NCBI GenBank assembly: GCA_030220185.1
Contig: JASPKZ010005708.1
Span: 632,501 to 696,500 of the forward strand
Direction of reading: 5' to 3'
DNA from: Diploptera punctata
Taxonomy: Eukaryota; Arthropoda; Insecta; Blattodea; Blaberidae
Length of the DNA: 64,000 bases
Position numbers and translations under genes: made by a program. This document shows, piece after piece, positions 1 to 12,360 of the stretch (position 1 is its first letter; each line of letters opens with the position of its first letter). The notes beneath the pieces were generated by a model. The model did no database searches. It saw only the letters and a program-made list of their open reading frames with translations, and had not been told where the DNA came from.

Positions 1-1
1 A

Positions 2-508
2 TAGGCAATCACCTGGATCCAATAATTCGAATGTACATGGAATTATCGATACATAGATTTTGCTCAGTATCCACAGGCTAAATATTGGACTGAATAGCAG
101 TTTTGATTGTCTCTAATACAGATGTCTTGTGACTGATAGCAGTGTTATCTTCATGTATATTATATTGTCTAAATGTATTATAGGCAATCACCTGGATCCA
201 ATAATTCGAATGTACACGGAATTATCAATTCATAGATATTGCTCAGTATCCACAGGTTAAATATTGGACTGAATAGCAGTTTTGATTGTCTCTAATACAG
301 ATGTCTTGTGATTGGTAGCAGTGTTATCTTCATGCATATTATATTGTCTAAATGTATGATAGGCAATCACCTGGATCCAATAATTCGAATGTACACGGAA
401 TTATCAATTCATAGATATTGCTCAGTATCGACAGGCTAAATATTGGACTGAATAGCAGTTTTGATTGTCTCTAATATAGATGCCTTGTGATTGATAGCAG
501 TGCTATCA
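2..508. repeat. 179-bp tandem satellite, about 2.8 units
   Basis: Units begin at 2, 181 and 360 with the same TAGGCAATCACCTGGATCC start, giving an exact 179-bp period. The units differ by only a few substitutions. The third unit breaks off near 508 after a short palindrome (TGATAGCAGTGCTATCA). The array runs off the left edge, so its true size is unknown. The period is close to a nucleosome repeat length, as in many insect satellites. No coding capacity is seen. Confidence 0.93.
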
Positions 509-833
509 TGTGTTACCTAAACGTGAACCTGCTCATAAAATTCACATCCTGGTAAATGCTTAATTTAATTTGCTCACGCGTGGAAAGTCAGTGTGCCGAG
601 TTTAAATAGGACGAAAATTGCATGTTTAGACTCAGCTGATTTTGATTAGCATCTGTTGCTTTCATAATCTTTGTACACGCCACTTGAATTAATTATATTA
701 CAAACCTCGACTGTAAAGGTTGGCAGATAAGTGTGCTTCAATGAAAGTTGCAGAAGCGCATTTCTCAAATTGCCTCGAGATGCGAAAACAAACGCACGAG
801 TATTATACTTTCCACAGACATTAAAAACACACA

Positions 834-888
<55 letters not shown>

Positions 889-1943
889 TAAGCACACTAA
901 TAAAAATAATATATTTGGATTTTGTGCGATGAACATTCATGAAAGCAAAAACAAGTGAGGAGAAAATAATCTACTACAGAGGTTGTAGTGGAAGAGGGTA
1001 TCCGTTAAGTCGTGAATGACGATGCAACAAAAAGTTAAATACATATAATAATAATTAATTTTATTCACAAATAAATGTTGTCCACAATATTGACACCCGA
1101 ATGAGCAATTGCCGTGCTCGGGTGAATTCAGTTACACAAATAGTACAAATACAATTTGCATTAGAAAGTTTTAGTTAAAGATGAAGGGGAAAACAAAATA
1201 TATTCAAATAGATTCAAGATGTAAAAATTGACACACAAAAAATGAATAAAAATAACACAGGGGAAAATAAAATAAACAGAACAATTAATATCAGACTAAA
1301 GAAGGCAATTAAAGACACTAGGAAAAATATAAATAATTTAGGCTTAATTGAAAGTATTTTGAAGCTCATTCCGAGACTAAGTGCATTCAAGGTTATATAA
1401 AATTGTCACAGGATATTTGTTATATATTAAATTTCAAGATTAGTAGGAATAATGAGTGGAATATGTAAGAACCGGGGTTCTCAAGGAGAACTGAATGGAT
1501 TAGTCTACTCACCACCAATTATTAATGTGTGTAGTCGCAAGGGTTTTCCAAATATACTTTTTTTTTTTTTCGAATAGTAATTTTCTTGCTTTCCTCCACG
1601 TATACAAGTTGTCAAAAATAATCTACAACGTTTCAAGGATGATATAGGAGGTAAACATGCACATATTTTTATATGATAGAACTTTGATGACATATGCAAT
1701 TTTTTTTTTTTTGTGTGTGCTCATAAGTGTTTTCGAATTAGTTTTGGAACTTCAGTTATATTACTGGAATGCATAGATTTAATGGAAGATATTAAATGTA
1801 GTTTATCTGTTTAGAGAATGTGTTCAAACCTCCGTTAATTTATTTGAATGCATAATTGATTCCTATATACTGAGGTCAACCTGTTACTCTTAAAAATCCA
1901 TGAATAATGAATTCTTAAATATTCATGAATAATATCTGAAGCC
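509..1943. other. AT-rich stretch with an (AT)n microsatellite and a possible LINE 3' UTR
   Basis: There is an (AT)n run at about 837-881. Short ORFs across it are dinucleotide artefacts. From about 1040 to 1180 the minus strand reads like a LINE 3' UTR, ending in AATAAAATTAATTATTATTA after a CG-containing segment, in the style of the fragment at 30712. That reading is tentative. No gene was recognised in the remainder. Confidence 0.45.
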
Positions 1944-2318
1944 GTCCACCGCTGTGGTCTCGAGGTAACGTGCCGGGTTCGATCCCCGCTCGGGACAAGT
2001 TTTCTGGGTGAGGTTTTTTTCGGGGTTTTTCTTCACCTGTAAGACAAATGTCAGGATACTCTAAGGCCCAAACGGTCCCCGAAAATCATCTGGCCATCAT
2101 TATCATTAATATCATTATTCACCTTATTAGATTAAGTTTAGGTTTAAGGCCTCTCCTGGCGCATCATTACCTATCGTCATCACCCGTCGTATCATTGGGA
2201 CAGCGTAACCCCGCCTTACAGGCGCCCCAACCTCAGACGTGGGTTAACAATACTCCAATGCCAGGAGAGAATACCTGAAATGTCGAATGACAAACAGGTG
2301 ACATTGAACAAAAAAAAA
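1944..2318 (+). mobile_element. Chimeric SINE: SINE-A head joined to SINE-C tail
   Basis: The 5' half (1944 to about 2122) is SINE-A: the GTCCACCGCTGTGGTCTCGAGG start, a B-box-like GGTTCGATCCC, then the CCTCACCTGTAAGACAAATGTCAGG block. There is a deletion in the tRNA-like head. From about 2130 the sequence switches to the body found at 25310-25499: a TTTAGGTTTAAGG block, CCTGGCGC, the GCGCCCCAACCTCAGA-like block, and a CAGGTGACATT end followed by an A-run. The normal structured SINE-A 3' end is missing. The join suggests template switching between two SINE RNAs, or recombination. Confidence 0.8.
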
Positions 2319-3260
<942 letters not shown>

Positions 3261-3265
<5 letters not shown>

Positions 3266-4213
3266 TTTCATTTGAATTCCGTCAACTACAATTTAGTCTT
3301 AACCCTTCAATTGGCAATAAATTCTATAGGATACATCAATTGGTTCGATTTATTTAGTAGGCCTAGTATTAATGAAACAAAAAAAAAACAAAAAGAAAAT
3401 GTGTGTCGAATTACACTAACATTCATGCGTGATTTTGTTTTCAGTGCGGTCCGCCACATTTAAATAACTGGCACAATAAATTAATGTTTGCCAATTAAAG
3501 GGCTAAATTAAATAATTTTGCATTTGGTCATAAGTTCACATCAGAAGAAGTAACTTTGGCGTAAATAGTTGAAGTGAGTAAATTCCGGAATGTATCAAAC
3601 TAAAGGCCATAATTTAAATGTAATTTTCTACGAGCGTAACTTCGTGTTTGAAAACATGATAATTTGTTAGCAAATTTTGAAAATGGTTACCATAAAATTT
3701 AAAACATTCTTGTCCATTTCTTTCCACGTTGCGAAAAAAGTCAACATGTTAGGACTTACAGAGTAACTATCCCGCAAATATTATCTAACAATTGTGTAAC
3801 AATTCATCGGATTATTTTAGGTCTATGGGCTTCGCCTCAGCACATTTTACAGGAAGAAATATGCGGTGATTAAAATTAGACGATTTTGGTGACGTGCATC
3901 TATGGGAATGTCACGGAGTGTCAAGGAGAGCATATTTCTATTCTGTCTTATATGTGCCAAATGGAACCATCCTGCTGCAATCAGTCAGAAACAGAAAAAA
4001 ATTAATACATCAATAAGAAGTCAGGAAAAAAAAAATCTGACCATGCATCCAGAGAGTCATTGTGAACTGAAATGGTTAAATACTTCTCGCAGATCAGCTA
4101 CTCTCTTGTCCTCATGAACTGAGTGAACAACATTCCAGAATCTATACTAAAATAGCATACCCAGAAATCGATGCTGGAATGCCAGATACACATGCTAACC
4201 ATTGCACTATAGA
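3261..4213. other. No recognisable feature
   Basis: AT-rich sequence with only short, low-complexity ORFs. No similarity to the repeat families defined elsewhere in the window was seen. Confidence 0.45.
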
Positions 4214-4965
4214 GACTATTTAACTCATGCCCCAAATGGGAGTCAATGACCAATCACGTTTCAATGATTTCTGTTTTACAACCAATCAGAGTCGTGTTTC
4301 ACGAAATATTTATCAGTTTTAAATTTACCATATTAAAGAAAGCTCCTCCTTTTTAATATTCTGAACAGGTCTGACCATTATTTTGCAGTGACTGAGCCTG
4401 TAAAGAAATACGGCTACCAGATTGTATATATAGTGCATAGATGTCAACACATATCGCTTGCAGGAGTTAATATGAAAACATTTGTAGCAATTTATTATAC
4501 CACCAAAAAAGGAAACCACTGTTTGCACTTTCTTAAATGTATTTTTTCCCAGGTAATAATCCAGAAAAATATAATTGTCATATTTACATCATACGACATC
4601 AGAAATGAATTCATATACAGTTTGATGTGTTTCATTTCTTCTCCACTAGAGAGCATTCTTACAATATTGCGTTCCTTTGGCAATAAATAGTATGATCTGG
4701 TTGCAGTGATAAAAGAAGTAGATGAAGCGTACCTATCGTTTCTCATTTGTTTTCAAACATCGCCGTTTACATTAAATATGTACATATTTTAAAATAACGA
4801 TAGTTAAATAATGATTTGTGAGTAAACAGCTTAATTTTATTAGTTAAATAGTCCTAACAAATGCCACTCTTGATTTCCAAATTCTCTAGATAAATTCACT
4901 CCTCACTTCGTGAGTTGTGAATTTATCGATAATTTGGAAATCACTCGTGACATTACTTATGATAA
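4214..4965 (+). mobile_element. Element H copy 1 (about 750-bp dispersed element)
   Basis: Full-length copy of an element found six times in the window. In this orientation it starts GACTATTTAACTCATGCCCC and ends ATTACTTATGATAA. Near the start are two ACCAATCA motifs 32 bp apart, then TATATATAG near 4426. Near the end is a long imperfect hairpin (about 4860-4956) whose arms are the CCACTCTTGATTTCCAAATT block and its complement. The termini share only weak inverted similarity (AACTCATGCC versus AAGTAATGCC), and no target-site duplication could be fixed. There is no coding capacity. It is probably a non-autonomous DNA transposon of unassigned superfamily. Confidence 0.8.
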
Positions 4966-5003
4966 ATCATATTCAAATATGATATATAAAATAATAGTGA
5001 AAA

Positions 5004-5301
5004 TGTCCCGAGCGGTTTAATTATAGAGCTACGGAATTTGCGCTGGTTCGGGTCCCCATGAGCAAAGACATTTTCTCGTGAAATTTTGGCCGCCAGTATG
5101 GGGCACCATGAGGAATTTGAGTAGCTACAATATTTAGAGGCATTAAGGCTGAGAAAATCAGCTATAACGGCTGGAGGACCCATCATACTGACAACATCTG
5201 GTTAGATGATTGTCCACATCTGTGGTTAACAAATTTGGATGTGAGGCTAGCAGCCGGATAGCAGATGTAGGACCTTCTTGGCCTGTTGCGCCTTGGAGTT
5301 G
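5004..5301 (+). mobile_element. SINE-B copy (tRNA-derived)
   Basis: The head resembles a class II tRNA (GAGCGGTTTAA, then GGTTCGGGTCC as B box). The body is shared with copies at 31312, 38239 and 51086: a TGGCCGCCAGTATGGG-like block, GTAGCTACAAT, TGGATGTGAGGC, GCAGCCGG, and a GCCTTGGAGTT end. The head is eroded. Confidence 0.75.
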
Positions 5302-6469
5302 GAGTTATAATAAAGATATAGAGGATAAAAGTAAAATGATAAAAATATTCCCTGAATAATTTATCATCCAATTTATTTTTAAACTGATAGAAGATCCTAA
5401 ATATACGGTACCGGTTTTGCTGAATCCACTGTTATGCTTATCATGCATACTGATAAATTCTAACATATCTCGTTAAATTATAAACATTAGTTTTAATTTC
5501 ATACGTGAAAATTAGGAGTCGAGTGCAACTGAAACAACGGATTGTGCATTTTTTTATTATAATGCTTTGACGTCATTCTGGTGTGAGGATATGTAGTCTA
5601 AGTTGGCATTATATCTTGATCTTGAGATGTTAAATATAGTAGTAAAGGTATCATTTGGGATAGAGTACATCTCGTTTAAATAACGGTGACATCTTGATAG
5701 TCCATGTACTATAGATAAAAATAAAAAAAAATCTACAAACTGGATTGTAGAATGTGAAACATTCACGGCACGCCTGCGCACATTTGGAAGAAGAATGCAT
5801 GATGGGATTCCAGTTAAATTATTATTAGAAGAAGACATATTCTTTTAAGGGTTATAGACAAAGTGCATATTACAGGTATTACTTTAAAAAATGCCAATTA
5901 CGATAAAAAAATTAGGTATGTGGGGTCGCCTTCAAACATTAACAGCAGCGTTTTTAAAAAAATCGCTTATTTAATTTCTTATAACTTTTAATACATTACA
6001 TACATATATATAATATATATATTTAGATATATATATATATAATATCTATATATATAATCATCATAGTACATTCACGTATTTAGGCCATTTGTTGACATGT
6101 TTCGGCCTAAAGAGAAACATCATCCAGAAGTCTTTTGAGTGGACGTCCTGGTCTTCTTCTTCCTGCAGGTTGATATCTCAGCTTTTGTTTGGGTATCCTG
6201 TGATCTTCAATTCGATATATATATATATATATATATATATTAAATTAAAACTTCCTTTTGTGCGTTTTCTTTTCCATTTTTCGTTTCATAATTAATTATT
6301 TAAAGACACTCCACTATAAAATAATATTAAAATCTTTAAACATGTAACACAAGGTCATTATGTTGATGTAAGTAGTAATATGTGTATTGCATATGATAAG
6401 GAAATCAGGTTACCGCGCAAAAAGTGGATATCCGATTTTCGATTTTTTTTTATTTTAAAATAAAGCTGG
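5302..6469. other. No gene; AT microsatellites
   Basis: AT-rich sequence with (TA)n runs at about 6001-6056 and 6205-6241. The ORF at 5557-5838 (minus, 93 aa) shows no recognisable domain and is probably chance. Confidence 0.45.
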
Positions 6470-6606
6470 GGACCCGACATACGAACCATATGTCTACACT
6501 GGCCGGATGATCGTCCACCTATATGGTTAATACATGTGGATGTGAGGCCAGTTACTGGCTGGTAGGCCAAGGGCCTTATAGGCCTGCCTCGCCATGGAGT
6601 CTAAAC
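6470..6606 (+). mobile_element. SINE-B fragment (3' part only)
   Basis: Matches the SINE-B tail: ATGTGGATGTGAGGCCAG, then TGGCTGGTAGGCCAAGGG, then CTCGCCATGGAGT. The tRNA-like head is absent, as in a 5'-truncated insertion. Confidence 0.7.
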
Positions 6607-6900
6607 GCAATAAGGCCTTATTAGAACATATTCGTATAGAATATCAGTGCGTTTTCCTTTTGTCTTTAGTAAACATATTTCTGAATACAATTTAATAAGT
6701 TTTGATTTTTTAATTAATATTTATACAATTTAATAAGTTTTGATTTTTTAATTAATATTTAAACAATTGTGATGCTCTATGTATCATAGGAAAATCTAAC
6801 TCTGAATATTTGTCTTGAAGACTTAAAAAATTGCATAATCATGAGATTTGAACATGGCTAGGAATATGAAAATTGAACAACATTGGTTAAGCATAACTAT
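6607..6900. other. Short local duplication, no gene
   Basis: A 37-bp block (ACAATTTAATAAGTTTTGAT and onward) is repeated in tandem at about 6687 and 6724. Nothing else was seen. Confidence 0.6.
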
Positions 6901-7210
6901 CCATCCATAGTAATTCTGCCCGACGGCAGGTCCTTCACTGCAATCATAGCATTTTCATGCTATGCTTGCAGCTTTACTAGGGAATTGTAGGTGTGATAGC
7001 TTCCCGTTACTTTCCACACCGGTGAAGGATGGTGATGATGATGATAAGGATGATGATGGCCACATGATTTCGGGGACCGTTTGGGCCTTAAAGTTTTCCT
7101 GACGTTTGTCTTACAGGTGAGGAAAAACCCCGATAAAAACCTCACCCAGAAAAACTGTCCCGACCAGGGATCGAACCCGAGCACGCTACCTCGAGACCAC
7201 AGCGGTGGAC
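6901..7210 (-). mobile_element. SINE-A copy
   Basis: Reads on the minus strand. The tRNA-like head lies at the right end (complement of CTCGAGACCACAGCGGTGGAC) and the structured tail at the left, next to a (GGAT)n remnant. It has the body block TCACCTGTAAGACAAA and the ATC-rich middle. Part of the head, between the B box and the CTACCTCGAG block, is deleted. Confidence 0.9.
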
Positions 7211-7742
7211 TTAGCATGACTACATGGCTATTTAAAATACTCTTGAATTTATTAAAAAAAAACACTTTTAGAAATTCACCCATTGATTATAGTCTCATAG
7301 CAGTATAGGGTGACGTTAAGTCTGTAAACACTCCCGAGCGGACGCGTCCTTGCTCCAAAGAATATCATGATAGGATACATGATAGCGTGTTTACTATTTT
7401 TTCAGACGAGGGGAATGACTTTAAAAATGGTTCAACTTGCTTGGTGTCCTCGCCGACAAACGCGACCTCCATTGTTTCTCAGATGAAATCTCTTTTACGA
7501 TCAGTGCTACTCCTCCTCTGTGTCATCGAAATATGCAAACGTGCTCTAATTTTAAAACGTGTATCAACCTTTTAGTTCTGCAGATCACTTGAAATCACCA
7601 AGCTCATCATCTGAACTGGCAGTTGGCCAAAAACTTGTGTATGCTCCGTTATTCCCTGACGTTTTATGCGTCGTTAACATACCGATGACATTATATTGCA
7701 TTTTAACGTGAAAGTCAATTTTAAGTAACTTATATTTTCAGT
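7211..7742. other. No recognisable feature
   Basis: Sequence between two opposed SINE-A copies (minus on the left, plus on the right). The 62-aa ORF at 7387-7575 has no recognisable motif. Confidence 0.45.
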
Positions 7743-8080
7743 GTCCACCGCAGTGGTCTCGAGGTAGCGTGCTGCCTTTTCACGCAGCGGACCCGGGTTC
7801 GATCCCCGATCGGGGCAGTTTTTCTGGGTGAGGTTTTTATCGGGGTTTTTCCTCACTTGTAAGACAAATGCCAGGAAAACTTAAGGCCCAAACGGTCCCC
7901 GAAATCATATGGCCATCATCATCATCCTTATCATTATGATCATCATCATCCTTCACGGGTGTGGAAAGCAACGGGAAGCTACCACACCTACAATTCCCTA
8001 GTAAAGCTGCAAGCATAGCATGAAAATGCTATGCTTGCAGTGAAAGACCTGCCCTCGGGCAGAATTACTATGGATGGATA
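7743..8080 (+). mobile_element. SINE-A copy, near full length
   Basis: A good reference copy. It has the GTCCACCGCAGTGGTCTCGAGG head, the B box GGTTCGATCCC, the AAGACAAATG body, and a CATCATC-rich middle. The 3' end contains a perfect 15-bp inverted repeat (8007-8040) closed by GAAA, then CTGCCCTCGGGCAG, then AATTACTATGGATGGATA. The anticodon-like region in better copies (TTGTCACGCAG) resembles tRNA-Asp. Confidence 0.93.
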
Positions 8081-8365
8081 TTTACAGTAATTCTTATGTA
8101 GGTGTTATGTTCGACCTGGTAGTTCAGGCGGTGAAGCGTCTAGACTCTAGTCCAGTCTTTCCTCTTTTCTGCTTTCCTTTTCGCATCAATACATGATACG
8201 TGACTTATCGTCTCTGGTATTATACACCGTGCATTGGCAATGAGAAAGAGCTATTGCTAACTCTTTCTTCTTAGATAAAGGAGGACCTAGATCAGCTAAT
8301 CTAGAAAACGTCGGCACATCTCATTACTACACACTAAACGATTAAATAGTAGGTAACCTAATTAC

Positions 8366-8785
8366 TAACTCTCTGGCACTATCTAACCCTTAGGTTAATG
8401 GCTGCTCGGACATAAGCTCCCCATAAATCCCTATCATGAGCTAATGTTTTCCAATCATCCCCTGTATAATCTACTTCCTTCAATTCATGGTTGTCATTCT
8501 CCCACCTCACTCTTGGTCTACCATTTGCGCGTTTTCCTTCTAGTTTTCTTAAAATAAGATTCCATGCTCCTCCTTCACTCCCATTTGTGCCACATGTCCT
8601 ACTCATCACAGTCTACGAGACTTAACTCTTCTTATTATATCTGGTTTCCTATAAATATAATATCACTGTTTGTAGTCTTCTCCATTCACCTGTATGTTCA
8701 TCTCACTTTGGTCCAAACATTTCCTAAGAACTTAATTCTCAAATATATTCGTAATCTTCTTTCCTCCTTAACCTGAAGTCACATT
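8366..8785 (-). pseudogene. LINE reverse transcriptase, C-terminal remnant (family 1)
   Basis: The minus strand encodes the C-terminal end of an insect endonuclease/reverse-transcriptase LINE ORF. It has an EGKRANGRPRVRWEN block, then a D-W-K-x-L-A-x-D-R-D-L-W block, and ends in AYVRAAINLRVR before the stop at 8379. Upstream frames contain RLQVFENKVLRK and DEQTGEWRRL with frameshifts. It is a 5'-truncated, dead copy. The same family is found at 14834, 39620 and 40271. Confidence 0.82.
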
Positions 8786-11700
8786 ATGTACCGTAAAAGC
8801 CTTGTCACAATATTTTATTTTATCTGATACCTTTTTTTTGTCCCGAACATTTTTCTCGTTATCTATTATTTCTTCCACAATAGTATATTTTTTACTAATG
8901 GCACAGATAATTTATTTTCTTTTATACTGTAAAATCTTCGAGTTTGAATGTTCTCGAGATAGAATGATGACACATGTATTAATATTAGAAGAATATATTT
9001 CGACTCTTAGATGTTACAGCCAAATTAATACCTTCTCCAACTATTTTAAAATTGCTTGGAAAGGACGTTGCTCCTTCAAACTTGTATTAAATGCATAAAA
9101 TATTCAGCAGTTGTCAGTTTTTGGTGGGCGATGAAAGAATGAAGTTGAAAGCAAAAGCAGGTGCCTGAAACAGGAATTACAAGCGACTTGTTTATGAAAC
9201 TTATTGAAGGTCACACATATCATCTTCTCTCTTACATAAGTGACTGTGACAGACCACACCTTTGCTTTACTTTAATTGCACATGCATTTTTTTACAAACT
9301 TCACAATGTGTCAATTTATGTCGTCCCAAAATTTGAAGTACATTTATAATTATTTGGAAGGGAAAACTTATTTTTACATTTTTTTTTGTATAATAAGTAA
9401 AGATTTTTTTAATTTACTATTTGCAAAGTATATATTATCAGAATCTTGAAACAAAGTAATTACTGGCACTCATTTGACTTCCATACTATAATATTTCTGC
9501 TTATCTATACTGTAGTCATTTATCAGTTTTTAACATATAATCTACATTTACATAAAGGTTCCATTATAATTAAATCCGCACTTCGAAAAGAGATTATCTC
9601 CACTACTTAAAATTTTACAGGAGAAGCAAAAAAAAAAAAAAAGCATTTCACTACATTATATTTGCAGATAAATTACTCGTAACACATTTTTATCATTAAA
9701 GGGAGACTACACATTACGTATAAAGGTCTTAATTTACACGTGTAACCCGCTTTAATGATAAAATTACTATTTTACTTTATCTGTAAATAATTTATGGACC
9801 TACAGGAAGCGCAGATTTTTTTTCTTTACGGAGATGACAATTTTCAAAAATGAACCTGCCTTTAATTCAATTATATTCACAGATAAATTAAAGCATCGCC
9901 TACTATTAAAGGAGATTATGCATTCTGTAGTTTGTATTTTTTAAAAAGGAAGATCTGTTTTCATATGGAATACGCGAGTCGTTTGCTCAAAGACTGCAAA
10001 ACCGTCAAAAAATAAATTTGTAAACAAAATTCAAATGACCTCTTCTCACAATGACCGAGTAGAGTATTTTTATAGAACATGCCCGTTAGTTAGAGCTCAA
10101 TAAATATATTCGTGATATATTTAAACATTGTATTAAACACATGTGGCATAAATAATGATTTTTTTTGCCGATTGAGGTTCCTGAAAAAAGTTACGGATTT
10201 TTTTTTCAGAAATATAAAAATATAAACCCCAAAATGAAAAAAAAAAAAATCAGAATATACAAGAAATCTTTTGGCATATGTCACAATCAATTTTTACAAA
10301 ATTAATTAAAATATTCTGTAAAAATCAGGAAATCAATTATCCTTTTGGAAAATATTTAACTTGAAGTTAGTTATCTTTGTGGTTAAACTATTTTCTCATT
10401 GCCTAATCATCATCCTCATAAATGACATTTTAACCTCTCCTTGTATCCCCGACCATTTTCCACCAATCGTTGGTCTAGAACTATATTATTGTAAGTCCAC
10501 TTTTAAGAATTATTGTTATGAGGTGGATGCCCCATAATTGAGAGAAAAATCAGGGCATTAAGAGAATAAAATAGAAATTCGTCATTTCGTGTAATGACAT
10601 TTGTAATCGAAATATCGTATTCCAGTATTATTCTCATAATGGCAATGGACATAGGACATTCGCCTCATAACAATAATTCTAAAAACTATACTAAGAACAA
10701 CAAAATGGTTTTAGACCAACGCAATTTGTTATTACCACCTTCGAACATTTCGTATTCTAACTGTTCGTTTGCCTGCAATTTTACTATCTAGAATTTTGTA
10801 ACAATATATTCGTGGCAAATGCTCTAAACATTGCGGTGCGCCTATATCAGGTGATACATTTTGTTTTAAATCTCACCTTATAGAACTGTTGTATCTACCA
10901 TTTTTCAGATATCATTATCTGGTACATATTAGACCTACTATTAATAAATAAATAATATTTTCTAGAATAAAATGTCATTACTTTTTTCTATCAGCATATT
11001 AACATTTAGTGAATTAATTGTACCATTGCTAAGTTTTACCCCGTGGGCCAGATATTTCAGAACGCAGTGCGTATGACATAGGTCTGGACAGGCCTGGATT
11101 CGAAGAAGTGGGAATTTTTATTCACTATTAATTGCTGCAGATTGGATTTAGGGCCCACTTAACCTCATACACAATGAATAATGTCGGGAGACCACTAGAT
11201 TTCTCATTCTGAATTCTTGTTTCGTGGACTAAGAATCGGGATCTTTTTTGTCCAAGACTACATGGGCCTTAGCTACCCGTTATCGGGATACGTTCATGTT
11301 TTCAATTATATAGAAGGGTGAGATAGGGTAGAACATCGCCTTTTCAAAGTGTGGTTAGAAAGATGCAGTATATTTATATTCCAGGCTTGTGTACAATGTT
11401 AAAGCGTTTATAACTTTATATCAAATCACAGTAGAGCAAAACTTGTATTATACTCTGTAAATAGAGTATGTTTGTTGATATAACATGATAAAGAGATGGA
11501 AGCTGATATGTGCTCCCATGTGGAGTGTGTAAATAAGTGAGACATAAAATTGAAAGGCTTGAACATATGTTGGGAGTTGAAGGCAATCCCTTGTTGTAAA
11601 TATAGAAGCAGGGATGCGGAAGTTACTTAAAAAGGCGACCCCATAACACTAACTTGTTTCTTACGAAATACAACACTCGAGAAATGAGATTTAAACTTCT

Positions 11701-11795
11701 TGATTTCGATAAGATCAGAATACCAGTACACTTGCTGCTCTCAATTCATCCGACATAAGCTTATATGGCAGAAATTGTCATTTATATAATAATAG
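8786..11795. other. 3-kb AT-rich unique-looking stretch
   Basis: No repeat family from elsewhere in the window, no splice-bounded exon and no long ORF was seen. The ORFs at 8802-9098 and 10090-10290 are AT-rich and hydrophobic by composition, and look like chance. This is the longest stretch in the window without an identifiable mobile element, and is plausibly old intronic sequence. Confidence 0.5.
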
Positions 11796-12151
11796 GTCCA
11801 CCGCTGTGGTCTCGAGGTAGCGTGCTGCCTTGTCACGCGGCGGGCCCGGCCGGGTTCGATCTCCAGTCGAGACAGTTTTCTGGGTGAGGTTTTTATCGGG
11901 GGTTTTCCTCACCTGTAAGACAAATGTCAGGAAAACTTTAAGGCCCAAACGGTCCCCGAAATCATATGGCCATCATTATCAATATCATCATCATCATCAT
12001 CATCATCCTTCATCGGTGTGGAAAGCAACGGGAAGCTACCACACTTACAATTCCCTAGTAAAGCTGCAAAGCATAGCATGAAAATGCTATGATTGCAGTG
12101 AAATACCTGCCCTCGGGCAGAATTACTGTGGATGGATGGATGGATGGATAT
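11796..12151 (+). mobile_element. SINE-A copy ending in a (TGGA)n tail
   Basis: Complete head with a duplicated GGGCCCGGCC segment, the body, the GAAA-capped hairpin, CTGCCCTCGGGCAG, and a four-unit GGAT/TGGA tail. The tail repeat is a useful mark of the 3' terminus. Confidence 0.92.
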
Positions 12152-12179
12152 AATAATAATCTCTTCCTTTGTACTTTCA

Positions 12180-12360
12180 CATGTCCATGCCATCAGGGCC
12201 TGACAGGGACACGACCTGTATGAAAGGTCTTCAAAATCTCTGTATCCCACACATACCTTTTTGACCACACAAGAACATGGAAGACCTCTCTGGATGAGCG
12301 ATTAGCTTAATGCTAGGACTATCTCCGATGCAATAAGAGTATTTAAGATAAGACACAATT
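12180..12360. repeat. Dispersed repeat (also at 22640), probably SINE-like
   Basis: Shares ACACGACCTGT, a TTTCGACC/ATCACACAAGGACATG-like block, CTGGATGAGTGAT, and AGTACCAGGGC-like blocks with 22640-22862. Orientation and full length cannot be set from two diverged copies. Confidence 0.6.

Noticed and set aside
2..508. The 179-bp satellite as a hammerhead-bearing retrozyme array
   Set aside because: Neither strand of the unit contains a CTGANGA plus GAAA pair in workable order, so there is no ribozyme core.
4214..4965. Element H as a Helitron
   Set aside because: It has a strong hairpin near one end but lacks the TC start, the CTRR end and the A/T insertion signature.
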